Origin: Rhodosalinus sediminis
GTDB taxonomy: Bacteria; Pseudomonadota; Alphaproteobacteria; Rhodobacterales; Rhodobacteraceae
Assembly (NCBI RefSeq): GCF_003385555.1
Contig: NZ_QOHR01000001.1
Span: forward strand, 1-64,000
DNA: 64,000 nucleotides
Reading direction: 5' to 3'
Positions 36,463 through 44,037 of this stretch are shown here, in pieces; the first letter of the stretch is position 1, and each line of letters starts with the position of its first letter. A program made the position numbers and the translations under genes. Below the pieces are notes generated by a model. The model worked only from the letters and a program-made list of their open reading frames with translations. It was not told the origin of the DNA and ran no database searches.

Positions 36463-36591
36463 GACCGTCGGGCCGCGGCCCGTGTCGTGGCGCGGTGGTT
36501 ATCCGGGGGCGGGCATCGCGTCAACGGGAAAATCGCTTGCAGGGGCGTGGATGCGTGCCCATTGTCCGGGCGGTCCGGACAAGGAGCGCGC

Positions 36592-37371
36592 ATGGCCAGG
36601 AAACCCGCCTGGGTAATCGAGAAGGAGCGCGGCCGGCGCGCCGCCGCCGCGGAGACCGTGTGGCTCTTCGGGCTGCACGCGGTGCGCGACGCGCTGATGA
36701 ACCCGCGACGCGACCGGCGGCGGCTGATCGTCACGCCGAACGCGCGCGACAAGCTCGCCGACGCCATCGCCGCCGCGGGGATTGTGCCCGAGGTGAGCGA
36801 CCCGCGCCGCTTCGCCGCGCCGCTCGATCCGGGCTCGGTGCACCAGGGCGCGGCGCTCGAGGTGCGCCCGCTCGACTGGGGGCCGCTCGCCGAGGCGGCG
36901 CTCGCGGGGCCGGCGCCGCTGCGCGTCGTGGCGCTCGACCGGGTGACGGACCCGCACAACGTGGGCGCGATCCTGCGCTCGGCCGAGGTCTTCGGGGCCG
37001 CCGCCGTGATCGCGCCGCGCCATCACGCCGCGCCGGAGACCGGCGCGCTCGCCAAGGCGGCCTCGGGCGCGCTGGAGCGTCAGCCCTACCTGCGGGTGCG
37101 CAACCTCGCCGATGCGCTCGAGGAGCTGAAGGGACTCGGCTTCGCGGTGGTGGGGCTCGACGGCGCGGCGGAGGCGGAGCTCGCCGAGGCGCTCGCGCCG
37201 CATGCGGCGGGGCCGCTCGTGCTCGCGCTGGGCGCCGAGGGGCCGGGGCTGCGCCCGCGCACGCGCGAGACCTGCGATGCGCTGGCGCGGATCGCGCCCG
37301 CCGGCGGCTTCGGCTCGCTCAACGTCTCCAACGCCGCGGCGGTGGCGCTCCACGCCGCGCGGACGGCGTGA
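36592..37371 (+). CDS. rlmB: 23S rRNA 2'-O-ribose methyltransferase (RlmB/TrmH family)
   Basis: A 259-residue SPOUT methyltransferase, probably RlmB acting on G2251 of 23S rRNA. An N-terminal L30e-like substrate-binding domain (about 20-95, beginning WLFGLHAVRDAL) precedes the SPOUT domain with DRVTDPHNVGAILRSAEVFG, ALGAEGPGLRPRTRE and the knot motif GSLNVSNAAAVALH. AAGGAG precedes the ATG at 36592. It follows tRNA-Tyr on the opposite strand. Confidence 0.92.
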   Translation: MARKPAWVIEKERGRRAAAAETVWLFGLHAVRDALMNPRRDRRRLIVTPNARDKLADAIAAAGIVPEVSDPRRFAAPLDPGSVHQGAALEVRPLDWGPLAEAALAGPAPLRVVALDRVTDPHNVGAILRSAEVFGAAAVIAPRHHAAPETGALAKAASGALERQPYLRVRNLADALEELKGLGFAVVGLDGAAEAELAEALAPHAAGPLVLALGAEGPGLRPRTRETCDALARIAPAGGFGSLNVSNAAAVALHAARTA

Positions 37372-37381
37372 GGGAGGGGCG

Positions 37382-37744
37382 ATGCCGCGGGCCACGAAGA
37401 TCGCCACCTGCAGCTACTGCGGCACCCGCGCGGCGCTCGAGTTCGACGGGCGCCGGCACGAGCTCGTCTGCACGGCCTGCGGCGCGCCGCTGCACGAGCT
37501 GAAGGCGCTGCGCGCCGACGCGGTGGAGCCCGAGGCGCATCGCCCGCCCGCGCCCGGCGCCAAGGGGCGGCGCCGCGACGGGCGGCGCGTCGCGCCCGCG
37601 CCGCCCGCGGAGGTGCGCGGCCCCGCCCCCGCGCGGGTGCCGCCGAAGGCGCTCGGGAAGAAGAAGAAGAAACGCAAGCGCAAGTCGGTCTTCCGCAAGG
37701 CGCTGTCGGAGGTGGTGGACGCGATCGAGGACATCTTCGACTGA
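37382..37744 (+). CDS. Zinc-ribbon protein with Lys/Arg-rich linker
   Basis: A 120-residue protein: an N-terminal zinc ribbon with two CXXC pairs (CSYCGTRAALEF and CTACGAPLHEL), a Pro/Ala/Arg-rich middle, a run of Lys and Arg (about 91-101), and a short acidic tail (VVDAIEDIFD). The zinc ribbon and basic stretch suggest nucleic-acid binding, but no function is known to me. It begins 10 bp after rlmB and is probably cotranscribed with it. Confidence 0.75.
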   Translation: MPRATKIATCSYCGTRAALEFDGRRHELVCTACGAPLHELKALRADAVEPEAHRPPAPGAKGRRRDGRRVAPAPPAEVRGPAPARVPPKALGKKKKKRKRKSVFRKALSEVVDAIEDIFD

Positions 37745-37759
37745 GCGTCGGCCGCGCGG

Positions 37760-37829
37760 GAGGGGGCTCTCCGCCCCCTCTTGGCCTGCGGCCAATTCAC
37801 CCCCGAGGATATTTGCGCCAAGAAGAAGG
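37760..37829 (+). repeat. Dispersed two-hairpin element, copy 6
   Basis: Starts 15 bp after the zinc-ribbon gene: GAGGGGGC-TCTCC-GCCCCCTC, then TTGGCC-TGC-GGCCAA, then GAGGATATTTGCGCCAAGAA. It probably terminates the rlmB operon ahead of ribB. Confidence 0.85.
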
Positions 37830-37923
37830 GCCGGGCCGGGCCGGACCGGGTGCGGCGCCGCGGCGCTCTGGCCAAAGCGCATTGCGTGGTCTAGATGCCC
37901 GCTGAGCAAGGGAAGGCGCACGC

Positions 37924-39048
37924 ATGACCTACGAACGTCCCGGCCCGGTCGAGGAGAGCTGGCACGACGCGATCTCTCCGATCGAGGAGATCATCGAGGA
38001 CGCGCGCAACGGGCGGATGTTCGTGCTCGTCGATCACGAGGACCGCGAGAACGAGGGCGATCTCGTGGTGCCGGCGCAGATGGCGACGCCGGAGGCGATC
38101 AACTTCATGGCGGTGCACGGGCGCGGGCTGATCTGCCTCGCGCTGACGGCGGAGCGGGTGGACACGCTCGGCCTCGACCTGATGGCGCAGCAGAACTCCT
38201 CGCGCCACGAGACGGCCTTCACCGTCTCGATCGAGGCGCGCGAGGGGGTGACGACGGGCATCTCGGCCGCCGACCGGGCGCGCACCGTCGCCACGGCGAT
38301 CGACGCGGCCAAGGGGCCGCAGGACATCGCGACGCCGGGGCATGTCTTTCCGCTGCGCGCGCGCGACGGCGGCGTCCTCGTGCGCGCGGGGCACACGGAG
38401 GCGGCGGTGGACGTCTCGCGCCTCGCCGGGCTCAATCCCTCGGGCGTGATCTGCGAGATCATGAACGAGGACGGCACGATGGCGCGGCTTCCGGAGCTCG
38501 TCGCCTTCGCGCAGCGCCACGGGCTGAAGATCGGCACGATAAGCGACCTGATCGCCTATCGGCGGCGGCACGACAACCTCGTGCGGGTGGTGCGCGAGGA
38601 CACGATCACCTCGGAGTTCGGCGGCGACTGGCGCCGGCGCATCTACACCGACACGGCGCACGGCGACGAGCACATCGTGCTGACGAAGGGCGACATCCCC
38701 GGCGACGGGCCGGTGCTGGTGCGGATGCATGCGCTCGATCCGATGCTCGACGTGGTGGGCTCCGGGCCGCCGGGGCGCGCGGGCGAGTTCGGGCAGGCGA
38801 TGGAACATGTCGCGCGTGAGGGGCGGGGCGTCGTCGTGCTCCTGCGCGACACGGAGATGAAGATGACCCAGCCGGACGAGGCTTCGCCGCGGACGCTGCG
38901 CCAGTACGGGCTCGGGGCGCAGATCCTCTCGTCCCTCGGGCTGTCGGATCTCATCCTGCTCAGCAACTCGCCGCAGCCCCGGGTCGTCGGGCTCGAGGCC
39001 TACGGGCTCGAGATCGTGGGGACGCGACGCATCGACGGAGGCGCCTGA
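37924..39048 (+). CDS. ribB: 3,4-dihydroxy-2-butanone-4-phosphate synthase with degenerate GTP cyclohydrolase II half
   Basis: A 374-residue RibBA-shaped protein. The N-terminal half (about 15-215) is an intact DHBP synthase converting ribulose-5-phosphate in riboflavin synthesis: [30 protein letters not shown] and [14 protein letters not shown]. The C-terminal half (about 225-374) has the GTP cyclohydrolase II fold but lacks the three zinc-binding Cys of active RibA, so that half is unlikely to be catalytic. Such proteins are widespread in alphaproteobacteria. It overlaps ribH by one base (TGATG), and nusB follows. Confidence 0.9.
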   Translation: MTYERPGPVEESWHDAISPIEEIIEDARNGRMFVLVDHEDRENEGDLVVPAQMATPEAINFMAVHGRGLICLALTAERVDTLGLDLMAQQNSSRHETAFTVSIEAREGVTTGISAADRARTVATAIDAAKGPQDIATPGHVFPLRARDGGVLVRAGHTEAAVDVSRLAGLNPSGVICEIMNEDGTMARLPELVAFAQRHGLKIGTISDLIAYRRRHDNLVRVVREDTITSEFGGDWRRRIYTDTAHGDEHIVLTKGDIPGDGPVLVRMHALDPMLDVVGSGPPGRAGEFGQAMEHVAREGRGVVVLLRDTEMKMTQPDEASPRTLRQYGLGAQILSSLGLSDLILLSNSPQPRVVGLEAYGLEIVGTRRIDGGA

Positions 39049-39599
39049 TGGCGGGACAGGAAACGCATTACACGCTGCCGCGGCCGTCCTTCGAGGCGGC
39101 GCCGAAGCTTCTCCTCGTGGTCGCGCCCTATTACCGCGACATCGCCGACAACCTGATCGCGGGCGCGGTGGCCGAGATCGAGGCCGCGGGCGCCACGCAG
39201 GAGACGATCGAGGTGCCCGGCGCGCTGGAGATTCCGCCGGCCGTCGGCATGGCGGAGCGGCTGTCGGATTTCGACGGCTACGTCGCGCTCGGCTGCGTGA
39301 TCCGGGGCGAGACGACGCATTACGAGACGGTCTGCAACGACAGCTCGCGCGGGCTGATGCTGCTCGGGCTGCAGGGGCTCTGCATCGGCAACGGCATCCT
39401 CACGGTGGAGACCCGCGCGCAGGCCGAGGTGCGCGCCGATCCGGCCGCGCAGAACAAGGGCGGCGGCGCGGCGGCGGCGGCCTTGCATCTGATCGCGCTC
39501 GCGCGTAAGTGGGGCGGCCGGCAGAAACCCGTCGGCTTCGTGCCCGCGGGCGGGGAGGCCAGCCTCGCCGCCGAGGACGATCTCTCCACCACGCGATGA
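39048..39599 (+). CDS. ribH: 6,7-dimethyl-8-ribityllumazine synthase
   Basis: A 183-residue enzyme condensing 3,4-dihydroxy-2-butanone-4-phosphate (made by RibB) with the pyrimidine intermediate. Motifs include VPGALEIPPAVGMAE, GYVALGCVIRGETTHYETVC, LTVETRAQAEVRADP and NKGGGAAAAALHLIAL. The catalytic His of the family lies in ETTHYE. The C-terminal extension past about 160 is longer than in E. coli. It is translationally coupled to ribB. Confidence 0.95.
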   Translation: MAGQETHYTLPRPSFEAAPKLLLVVAPYYRDIADNLIAGAVAEIEAAGATQETIEVPGALEIPPAVGMAERLSDFDGYVALGCVIRGETTHYETVCNDSSRGLMLLGLQGLCIGNGILTVETRAQAEVRADPAAQNKGGGAAAAALHLIALARKWGGRQKPVGFVPAGGEASLAAEDDLSTTR

Positions 39600-39609
39600 G
39601 CCTTCAGAC

Positions 39610-40089
39610 ATGACGTCCGACACCGTCCCCCGCGCGCCCGGCGCGCGGCAGATGCGATCCGCTTCCCGCCTCTACGCCGTGCAGGCGCTCTTTCAGATGG
39701 AGGCCTCCGGGCAGGCCTCCGACCGGGTGATCCGCGAGTTTCTCGATCACCGATTCGGCGCGCGCTATGACGGCGACGAGATGGCCGAGGGCGATCCGGA
39801 CCATTTTCGCACCGTCGTCGAGCAGGCGGTGAACTGGCAGGCGCGCGTCGACCAGATGACCGACCGGGCGCTCGTGGCCAAGTGGCCGATCGCGCGGATC
39901 GACCCGACGCTGCGCGCGCTCTTCCGCGCGGCGGGCGCGGAGCTCGTCGCGCTCGAGACGCCGCCGCGGGTGGCGATCACGGAATACGTCGAGATCGCGC
40001 GCGCCTTCTTTCCCGAGGGCAAGGAAGCGGGCCTCGTCAACGCGGTGCTCGATCACATGGCGCGCGAGGCGCGGCCCGAGGCGTTCTAG
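39610..40089 (+). CDS. nusB: Transcription antitermination factor NusB
   Basis: A 159-residue all-helical protein for rRNA antitermination. Typical features are ARQMRSASRLYAVQALFQME near the start and AITEYVEIARAFFPEGKEAG then LVNAVLDHMAREA at the C terminus. It starts 10 bp after ribH; the ribH-nusB order is conserved in many bacteria. Confidence 0.93.
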   Translation: MTSDTVPRAPGARQMRSASRLYAVQALFQMEASGQASDRVIREFLDHRFGARYDGDEMAEGDPDHFRTVVEQAVNWQARVDQMTDRALVAKWPIARIDPTLRALFRAAGAELVALETPPRVAITEYVEIARAFFPEGKEAGLVNAVLDHMAREARPEAF

Positions 40090-40158
40090 ATCGATCCCGG
40101 GGGTTTTTCTCCGCGTCCGGCCGGCTACATTGAGGGTCAGGCCAAGAAGGGAACCCCG

Positions 40159-40473
40159 ATGCCCAAACTCATTCGCCTTTACATCCGCCAGGTGATCCTC
40201 GGCTTCGTGATCTCGGCCGGGTTCGTCGCGATGATCCTGTGGTTCAACGTGGCGAACCTCTGGCATCTCGTGACGCATGACCCGGCCGGTCCGCTCGCCG
40301 TGGGGCTGCTCTGGCTCTTCAACGGCATCGTCTTCTCGGGGGTGCAGTTCGGCATCTCGATCATGCGCCTCGCCGAGGACGAGGACGACACCGGCGGCAC
40401 CGGCGCGCCGGAGGCGGTGGAATACGCCACCATTCCCGCCCGCGCCGACGAGGGGCCGCGCCGCCGCCTTTGA
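40159..40473 (+). CDS. Small two-helix membrane protein of unknown function
   Basis: A 104-residue protein with two hydrophobic segments (about 9-30 and 46-66) and an acidic, then basic, soluble tail. The opening LIRLYIRQVILGFVISAGFV is of a type I have seen beside ribH-nusB in Rhodobacterales. No function is known. It is followed by a strong terminator. Confidence 0.7.
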   Translation: MPKLIRLYIRQVILGFVISAGFVAMILWFNVANLWHLVTHDPAGPLAVGLLWLFNGIVFSGVQFGISIMRLAEDEDDTGGTGAPEAVEYATIPARADEGPRRRL

Positions 40474-40492
40474 CAGGTCCTGGACGAATCGG

Positions 40493-40529
40493 AAAAGGGC
40501 CGCGCCGGGGGCTCCGGCGCGGCCCTTTT
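40493..40529 (+). terminator. Rho-independent terminator
   Basis: A 16-bp perfect stem from AAAAGGGCCGCGCCGG to CCGGCGCGGCCCTTTT, with a five-base loop (GGGCT). The T run closes the right arm. It ends the ribB-ribH-nusB-membrane protein run. Confidence 0.9.
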
Positions 40530-40749
40530 GCGTGACGGGACCGCCGCGACCGTCGGGTTATCTCATTCCCGAGGACCTGTGTGTACAGGTGGGCGCCGGT
40601 ATACCCGGACCAGGGCCCGGGCAGAGCCAGCTCCCTCGGAGTTGCGTAAGGCCAGCGGAATGCAACCGATGACGCGAAGGGCAGTGCCCGCCACGCACGG
40701 CAGGTAGCGTCCGCGCCCGGCCTCGGCAAGGGGGCGCCTCTTGTCTTTC

Positions 40750-40764
40750 GTTCACGGAATGTTC
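40750..40764 (+). promoter_or_regulatory. LexA (SOS) box of the alphaproteobacterial type
   Basis: GTTC-ACGGAAT-GTTC matches exactly the direct-repeat LexA site GTTC-N7-GTTC known in alphaproteobacteria. It ends 11 bp before the mmcB start codon, a position where LexA would block transcription. The Caulobacter mmcB homolog is known as an SOS gene. Confidence 0.85.
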
Positions 40765-40775
40765 ATAGTTCGCCC

Positions 40776-41237
40776 ATGCCGCTCGAGACCGCCCCCTCCG
40801 CCCTCGCGCCCGGGCAGGTGATCGCCCGGGGCGCGGCGCGTCACCTCGCGTCGCTCGGCTTCGCCTGCGTCGAGGAGATTGTGCCGACGCGCGGGCTCCG
40901 CCTCGACATCCTCGCGCTCGGGCCGAAGGGCGAGCTCTGGGTGGTGGAGTGCAAGTCCTCGCGCGCGGATTTCACCTCGGACGGGAAGTGGCACCACTAC
41001 CTCGAATGGGGGGATCGCTTCTTCTGGGCGGTGGGTGCGGATTTTCCCACGGAGCTCCTGCCGGAGGCGAGCGGGCTGATCGTCGCCGACGGCTACGGCG
41101 GCGAGATCCTGCGCATGCCGGAGGAGACGCGGCTCGCCGGTGCGCGGCGCGCGGCCGTCACGCGGCGCTTCGCGCAGCACGCGGCGCGGCGGCTACAGGC
41201 GCTGCGCGATCCGGGCGCCCGGCTCGGCGAACTCTAG
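40776..41237 (+). CDS. mmcB: MmcB family DNA repair protein
   Basis: A 153-residue protein of the MmcB family, small nuclease-like proteins for mitomycin C resistance in Caulobacter. The PD-(D/E)XK-like core is visible: RLDILALGPKGELWVVECKS gives the Asp and the ExK pair, followed by DFTSDGKWHHYLEWGDRFFW. It is preceded by a LexA box, consistent with DNA-damage induction. Partner genes (imuA, imuB, dnaE2) are not in the window. The ATG at 40776 is the family start. Confidence 0.92.
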   Translation: MPLETAPSALAPGQVIARGAARHLASLGFACVEEIVPTRGLRLDILALGPKGELWVVECKSSRADFTSDGKWHHYLEWGDRFFWAVGADFPTELLPEASGLIVADGYGGEILRMPEETRLAGARRAAVTRRFAQHAARRLQALRDPGARLGEL

Positions 41238-41449
41238 CTCGACTTGGGCCGACCCTTGCGCCGTGCGCTGCCGCGCGCGGCTTCGGCGGCGCTACGGATT
41301 TCCTCGGCGATCTCCAGCGCCTCGTCGGGGTCGAAATCCATCGGGATCTCGAGGCCGTCCTGCGTCGCCACGAAGATGCGCACGAAGCCGCGATCGGTCG
41401 GGCCGATCTGCAGGTTGGCGGCGATGTCCTGTTCGTCGTTGATGCCCAT
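41234..41449 (-). CDS. DUF6324 family protein
   Basis: A 71-residue protein: MGINDEQDIAANLQIGPTDR, then FVRIFVATQDGLEIPMDFDP and a helix EALEIAEEIRSAAEAA with a basic tail. It matches a short family of unknown function found in Rhodobacterales. It overlaps the end of mmcB by 4 bp, convergently. The ATG at 41449 gives the family-like N terminus. Confidence 0.8.
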   Translation of the reverse strand: MGINDEQDIAANLQIGPTDRGFVRIFVATQDGLEIPMDFDPDEALEIAEEIRSAAEAARGSARRKGRPKSS

Positions 41450-41632
41450 GCCTCGTCTCCTGCGCGCGAGCGCCCGTCCTGCCGGGCGCGACTGGCGCGG
41501 CGTAGCGCCGCCGGCCGCGCGAGGCAAGACGCACGTCCCGCGGGGCCGGGGCCGGTCGGCCGGCCGCGGGCACGAAATCGGGCGGCAGGTCTTGCATCGC
41601 CGCGCCTCTGCGGCTAACTCCCCCGTCACCGG

Positions 41633-41709
41633 GCCGCCTTAGCTCAGTAGGTTAGAGCGCTTGATTGTGGATCAAGAGGTCCCCCGTTCGAGCCGGGGAG
41701 GCGGTACCA
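41633..41709 (+). tRNA. tRNA-His (GTG)
   Basis: A 77-nt tRNA with acceptor stem GCCGCCT/AGGCGGT (final G-T pair), D arm AGCTCAGTAGGTTAGAGC, anticodon arm CTTGA-TTGTGGA-TCAAG with GTG at 41667-41669, T arm with GTTCGAG, and encoded CCA. The discriminator is A73, not the C73 usual in bacteria; this fits the alphaproteobacterial tRNA-His that works without G-1:C73. Confidence 0.95.
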
Positions 41710-41816
41710 CACCCAGCCTTGCAGAGTGACCGGCCGATCGGCGCGTGAGCGCACCGTCCCTGTCCGCCGCCGCAGCACCATGACCCGGTCGGGCGCGTCC
41801 GGCGCCGGCGCGGCGC

Positions 41817-42569
41817 TCACTCGGCGCCCGTCCCGCGCAGGCCCCGCAGGGTCGCCGCGGCCATGGCGAGCGCGCCCGCGGCGGCGAGCAGCGCGACGCC
41901 CGAGGCGGTGCCCGTGTTCGCTACGGCCACGCCGATGAGCGCCCAGATCGCCGCCGCCCCGTAGAAGGGCGCGCGCCCGATGCGGAGCTGCACCGTCGCC
42001 GCTGTCGCCAATGCCCCGACGAGCGCGAGGATCGCCCAGCCGGTCGCGCCCGGCCCGATCCCGTAGCCCGCGCCGAGAAGGCCGACCGAGACCCAGGAGG
42101 CCGCGGTCAGCCAGCCGGCGTAGAGCGCCACGGGCCCGCGCAGCAGCCACGGGTCGCGCGCCGGCGTGCGAAAGAGCGCCATGAGCGCGAGGAGCAGCAT
42201 CGCCCAGATCAGCACCGTGGCCCAGATCGCGCTCGCCTGCGCGATGCCGAGCCATGCGGCGCCGATCACGAGGCTTCCGATCAGCGGCCAGCGCGGCGCG
42301 TCCCAGTCCGGCGCCTCGGCGCGCCGGACGAGGCCGACGCCCGCCGAGACGAGGAGCCAGAGATAGATCGGCCCCCAGATCGCGAAGGCGTAGCCCGCCG
42401 GCTGCACGGGCGGGTCGTCCTGCGGGATGGGGAAGAGCTCGGGGTCGAATCCCTGAAACGGCACGGCGAGCGGCGCCGCCGCGAAGAGGAGCGCCGCGAC
42501 GGCGAGGAGCGCGGCCTTCATCCGGCGGTGGTCGACGTCGCGGGTCTGGGTTTCGGGGGTCTCGGGCAT
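41817..42569 (-). CDS. TspO/MBR-like tryptophan-rich membrane protein
   Basis: A 250-residue membrane protein with a short charged N terminus and about seven hydrophobic segments (from about 17 onward). Motifs include PVQPAGYAFAIWGPIYLWLL and QASAIWATVLIWAMLLLAL. Rhodobacterales proteins of this size are often annotated as tryptophan-rich sensory protein (TspO-like), though they are longer than true TspO (about 160 residues). Ligand and role are unknown. AAAGGG lies upstream of the ATG at 42569. Confidence 0.65.
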   Translation of the reverse strand: MPETPETQTRDVDHRRMKAALLAVAALLFAAAPLAVPFQGFDPELFPIPQDDPPVQPAGYAFAIWGPIYLWLLVSAGVGLVRRAEAPDWDAPRWPLIGSLVIGAAWLGIAQASAIWATVLIWAMLLLALMALFRTPARDPWLLRGPVALYAGWLTAASWVSVGLLGAGYGIGPGATGWAILALVGALATAATVQLRIGRAPFYGAAAIWALIGVAVANTGTASGVALLAAAGALAMAAATLRGLRGTGAE

Positions 42570-42642
42570 GGGGCGCGCCCTTTCGCGTCGGTGCGGGTGC
42601 CCCCCGCCTACGCGATCCCCGCGGCGATGGCCATGATCGGGG

Positions 42643-43218
42643 TCACGGCGCCGCGGGCAGGCGCGTGACCGGCAGATCGGCGAGCAGCCCGTCGACCACG
42701 GCCCGCTCCCGGGCGTCGAGGCGCTGCGCACGCGGATAGCGGGGGGCGTCGCGGTCGTCGAGCACGGGCGCGTCCCAGCCGGCGGTGGTCTCCGCGAAGC
42801 GCTCGGCGCCCGCGCGCCCGAACTCGGCGAGGAAGCCCTGCACCACGACGTCCACGTAGCTCAGGAGAATCGGGTGCGCCGCGCATGGGGCCGCGTGCTT
42901 CGGATCGACGAGGCGGTAGAGCGCCACCTCCGGCCGGCCCGGCGCGGCGTGGCGGACCTGATCGGTCACCGGCACGCGGGCATAGGCCGCCTCGCGCGCG
43001 TCGAGCGCGGCCCAGTCGCCGTCGGGCACCGCGGCGATCAGCCCCTCGATCTCCACCCCCGGCGCCGGCTCCACCGAGAGGAAGGCCGCCGGCTGCCCCG
43101 GCGCCCGGCGCCAGACGCGGCGCCAGCCCGACGCCCGCGCGGGATGCGCGGCGGCGTAGGCGTGGGTCGCGCGGTTCACGAGGCTGCCGTAGCCGAAGAA
43201 ATGCGGATGGTGGAGCAT
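42643..43218 (-). CDS. Gamma-glutamylcyclotransferase-like protein
   Basis: A 191-residue protein with the gamma-glutamylcyclotransferase fold. The glycine-rich loop FGYGSLVNRATH opens it; LDAREAAYARVPV supplies the conserved acidic segment (Glu in REAAY), followed by late aromatic residues. Substrates may be gamma-glutamyl peptides or other adducts. The ATG at 43218 (MLHHPHFFGYGS) is preferred over 43248, with AGGAAAAAG upstream. It is divergent from the NsrR-type gene. Confidence 0.8.
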   Translation of the reverse strand: MLHHPHFFGYGSLVNRATHAYAAAHPARASGWRRVWRRAPGQPAAFLSVEPAPGVEIEGLIAAVPDGDWAALDAREAAYARVPVTDQVRHAAPGRPEVALYRLVDPKHAAPCAAHPILLSYVDVVVQGFLAEFGRAGAERFAETTAGWDAPVLDDRDAPRYPRAQRLDARERAVVDGLLADLPVTRLPAAP

Positions 43219-43311
43219 GTCGGGCTTTTTCCTGCGGTGTTGATGCATGTCAAACAGTTACGCGCCGCTTCGGTGCAGGGTAGCCTCGCACCATTCCGGA
43301 AGGGCTTCCCC

Positions 43312-43755
43312 GTGCGCGTCACCAAGCGAACCAACATCGCCATCCGCGTCCTGATGTACTGCGCCATGAACGACGACCGTCTCGTCACCAAGCACGAGAT
43401 CGCCGAACGGTGCAACGCGTCGGAGAATCACCTCGCGCAGGTCGTCCACCAGCTCGCGCAGCTCGGCTACCTGCGCACGCAGCGCGGCCGCCACGGCGGG
43501 CTCGGCCTCGCCCGGCCGGCGCGCGCGATCCAGATCGGCGCGGTCTTCCGCGCGCTGGAGGCGCCGGTGCCGATCGCCGAATGTTTCGCGGACACAGACA
43601 ATACCTGCCCGCTGAAGGAGGGCTGCCGGCTGCGCACGGCGCTGACCGACGCGATCGAGACCTTCTTCGCGCATCTCGACGAGATCACCCTCGACGCCCT
43701 CGTGTGCGACAATCCGAGGCTCGAGGCGCTGCTCGCCCCGGCCACCTGCCGCTAG
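43312..43755 (+). CDS. nsrR: Rrf2-family nitric-oxide-type regulator (NsrR-like)
   Basis: A 147-residue Rrf2-family winged-helix repressor. It opens MRVTKRTNIAIRVLMYCAMN, with recognition helix SENHLAQVVHQLAQLGYL and wing RGRHGGLGLARP. Three Cys (91, 99 and 105 in ECFADTDNTCPLKEGC) are positioned as the iron-sulfur ligands of NsrR, whose cluster senses nitric oxide. The start is a GTG at 43312, with GGAAGGG upstream. NsrR usually represses NO detoxification genes, none of which is in this window except possibly the FIST locus 13 kb away. IscR-like function is the alternative. Confidence 0.85.
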   Translation: MRVTKRTNIAIRVLMYCAMNDDRLVTKHEIAERCNASENHLAQVVHQLAQLGYLRTQRGRHGGLGLARPARAIQIGAVFRALEAPVPIAECFADTDNTCPLKEGCRLRTALTDAIETFFAHLDEITLDALVCDNPRLEALLAPATCR

Positions 43756-43802
43756 AGGGTTGCCGCGCGGCACGCCGGACGCTAGGTTCTTTCCCGTCAG
43801 AT

Positions 43803-43959
43803 CGGGAGAACCGGCCCGCGTGGCCGGTGCCGAAGGAGCAACCGCCCCGGAAACTCTCAGGCGTCCGGACCGATCCGACCACATATGACTCTGGAGAGAG
43901 GCGCGCCGCGCGCGCCCGCCGAAGGGATAGCGATCTCAGGCGAAAGGACAGAGGGGGCA
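43803..43959 (+). ncRNA. Tandem glycine riboswitch
   Basis: Two consecutive glycine aptamers precede gcvT. The first (about 43803-43873) has GGGAGAACCGGCC, GCCGAAGGAGCAACC and GGAAACTCTCAGGC. The second (about 43887-43959) has GACTCTGGAGAGAG, GCCGAAGGGATAG and ATCTCAGGCGAAAGGACAGA. This is the classical gcvT-type arrangement that switches on glycine cleavage when glycine is high. The expression platform must lie in the remaining 80 nt before gcvT. Confidence 0.95.
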
Positions 43960-44037
43960 TCGCGGGCGCGCCGGAGGGCGCGCTGAACACGGGATGCCGG
44001 ATACTTCGCACAGGCCGGCGAACGGGAAGGGGAGGCG

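Noticed and set aside
37745-37923. FMN riboswitch ahead of ribB
   Set aside because: The 180-bp gap is largely filled by a two-hairpin element, and no RFN core is visible.
41234-41629. A longer version of the DUF6324 gene starting near 41629
   Set aside because: The extra N-terminal stretch is Arg/Pro-rich, unlike the family, and its end reaches the tRNA-His gene. The ATG at 41449 fits the family start.
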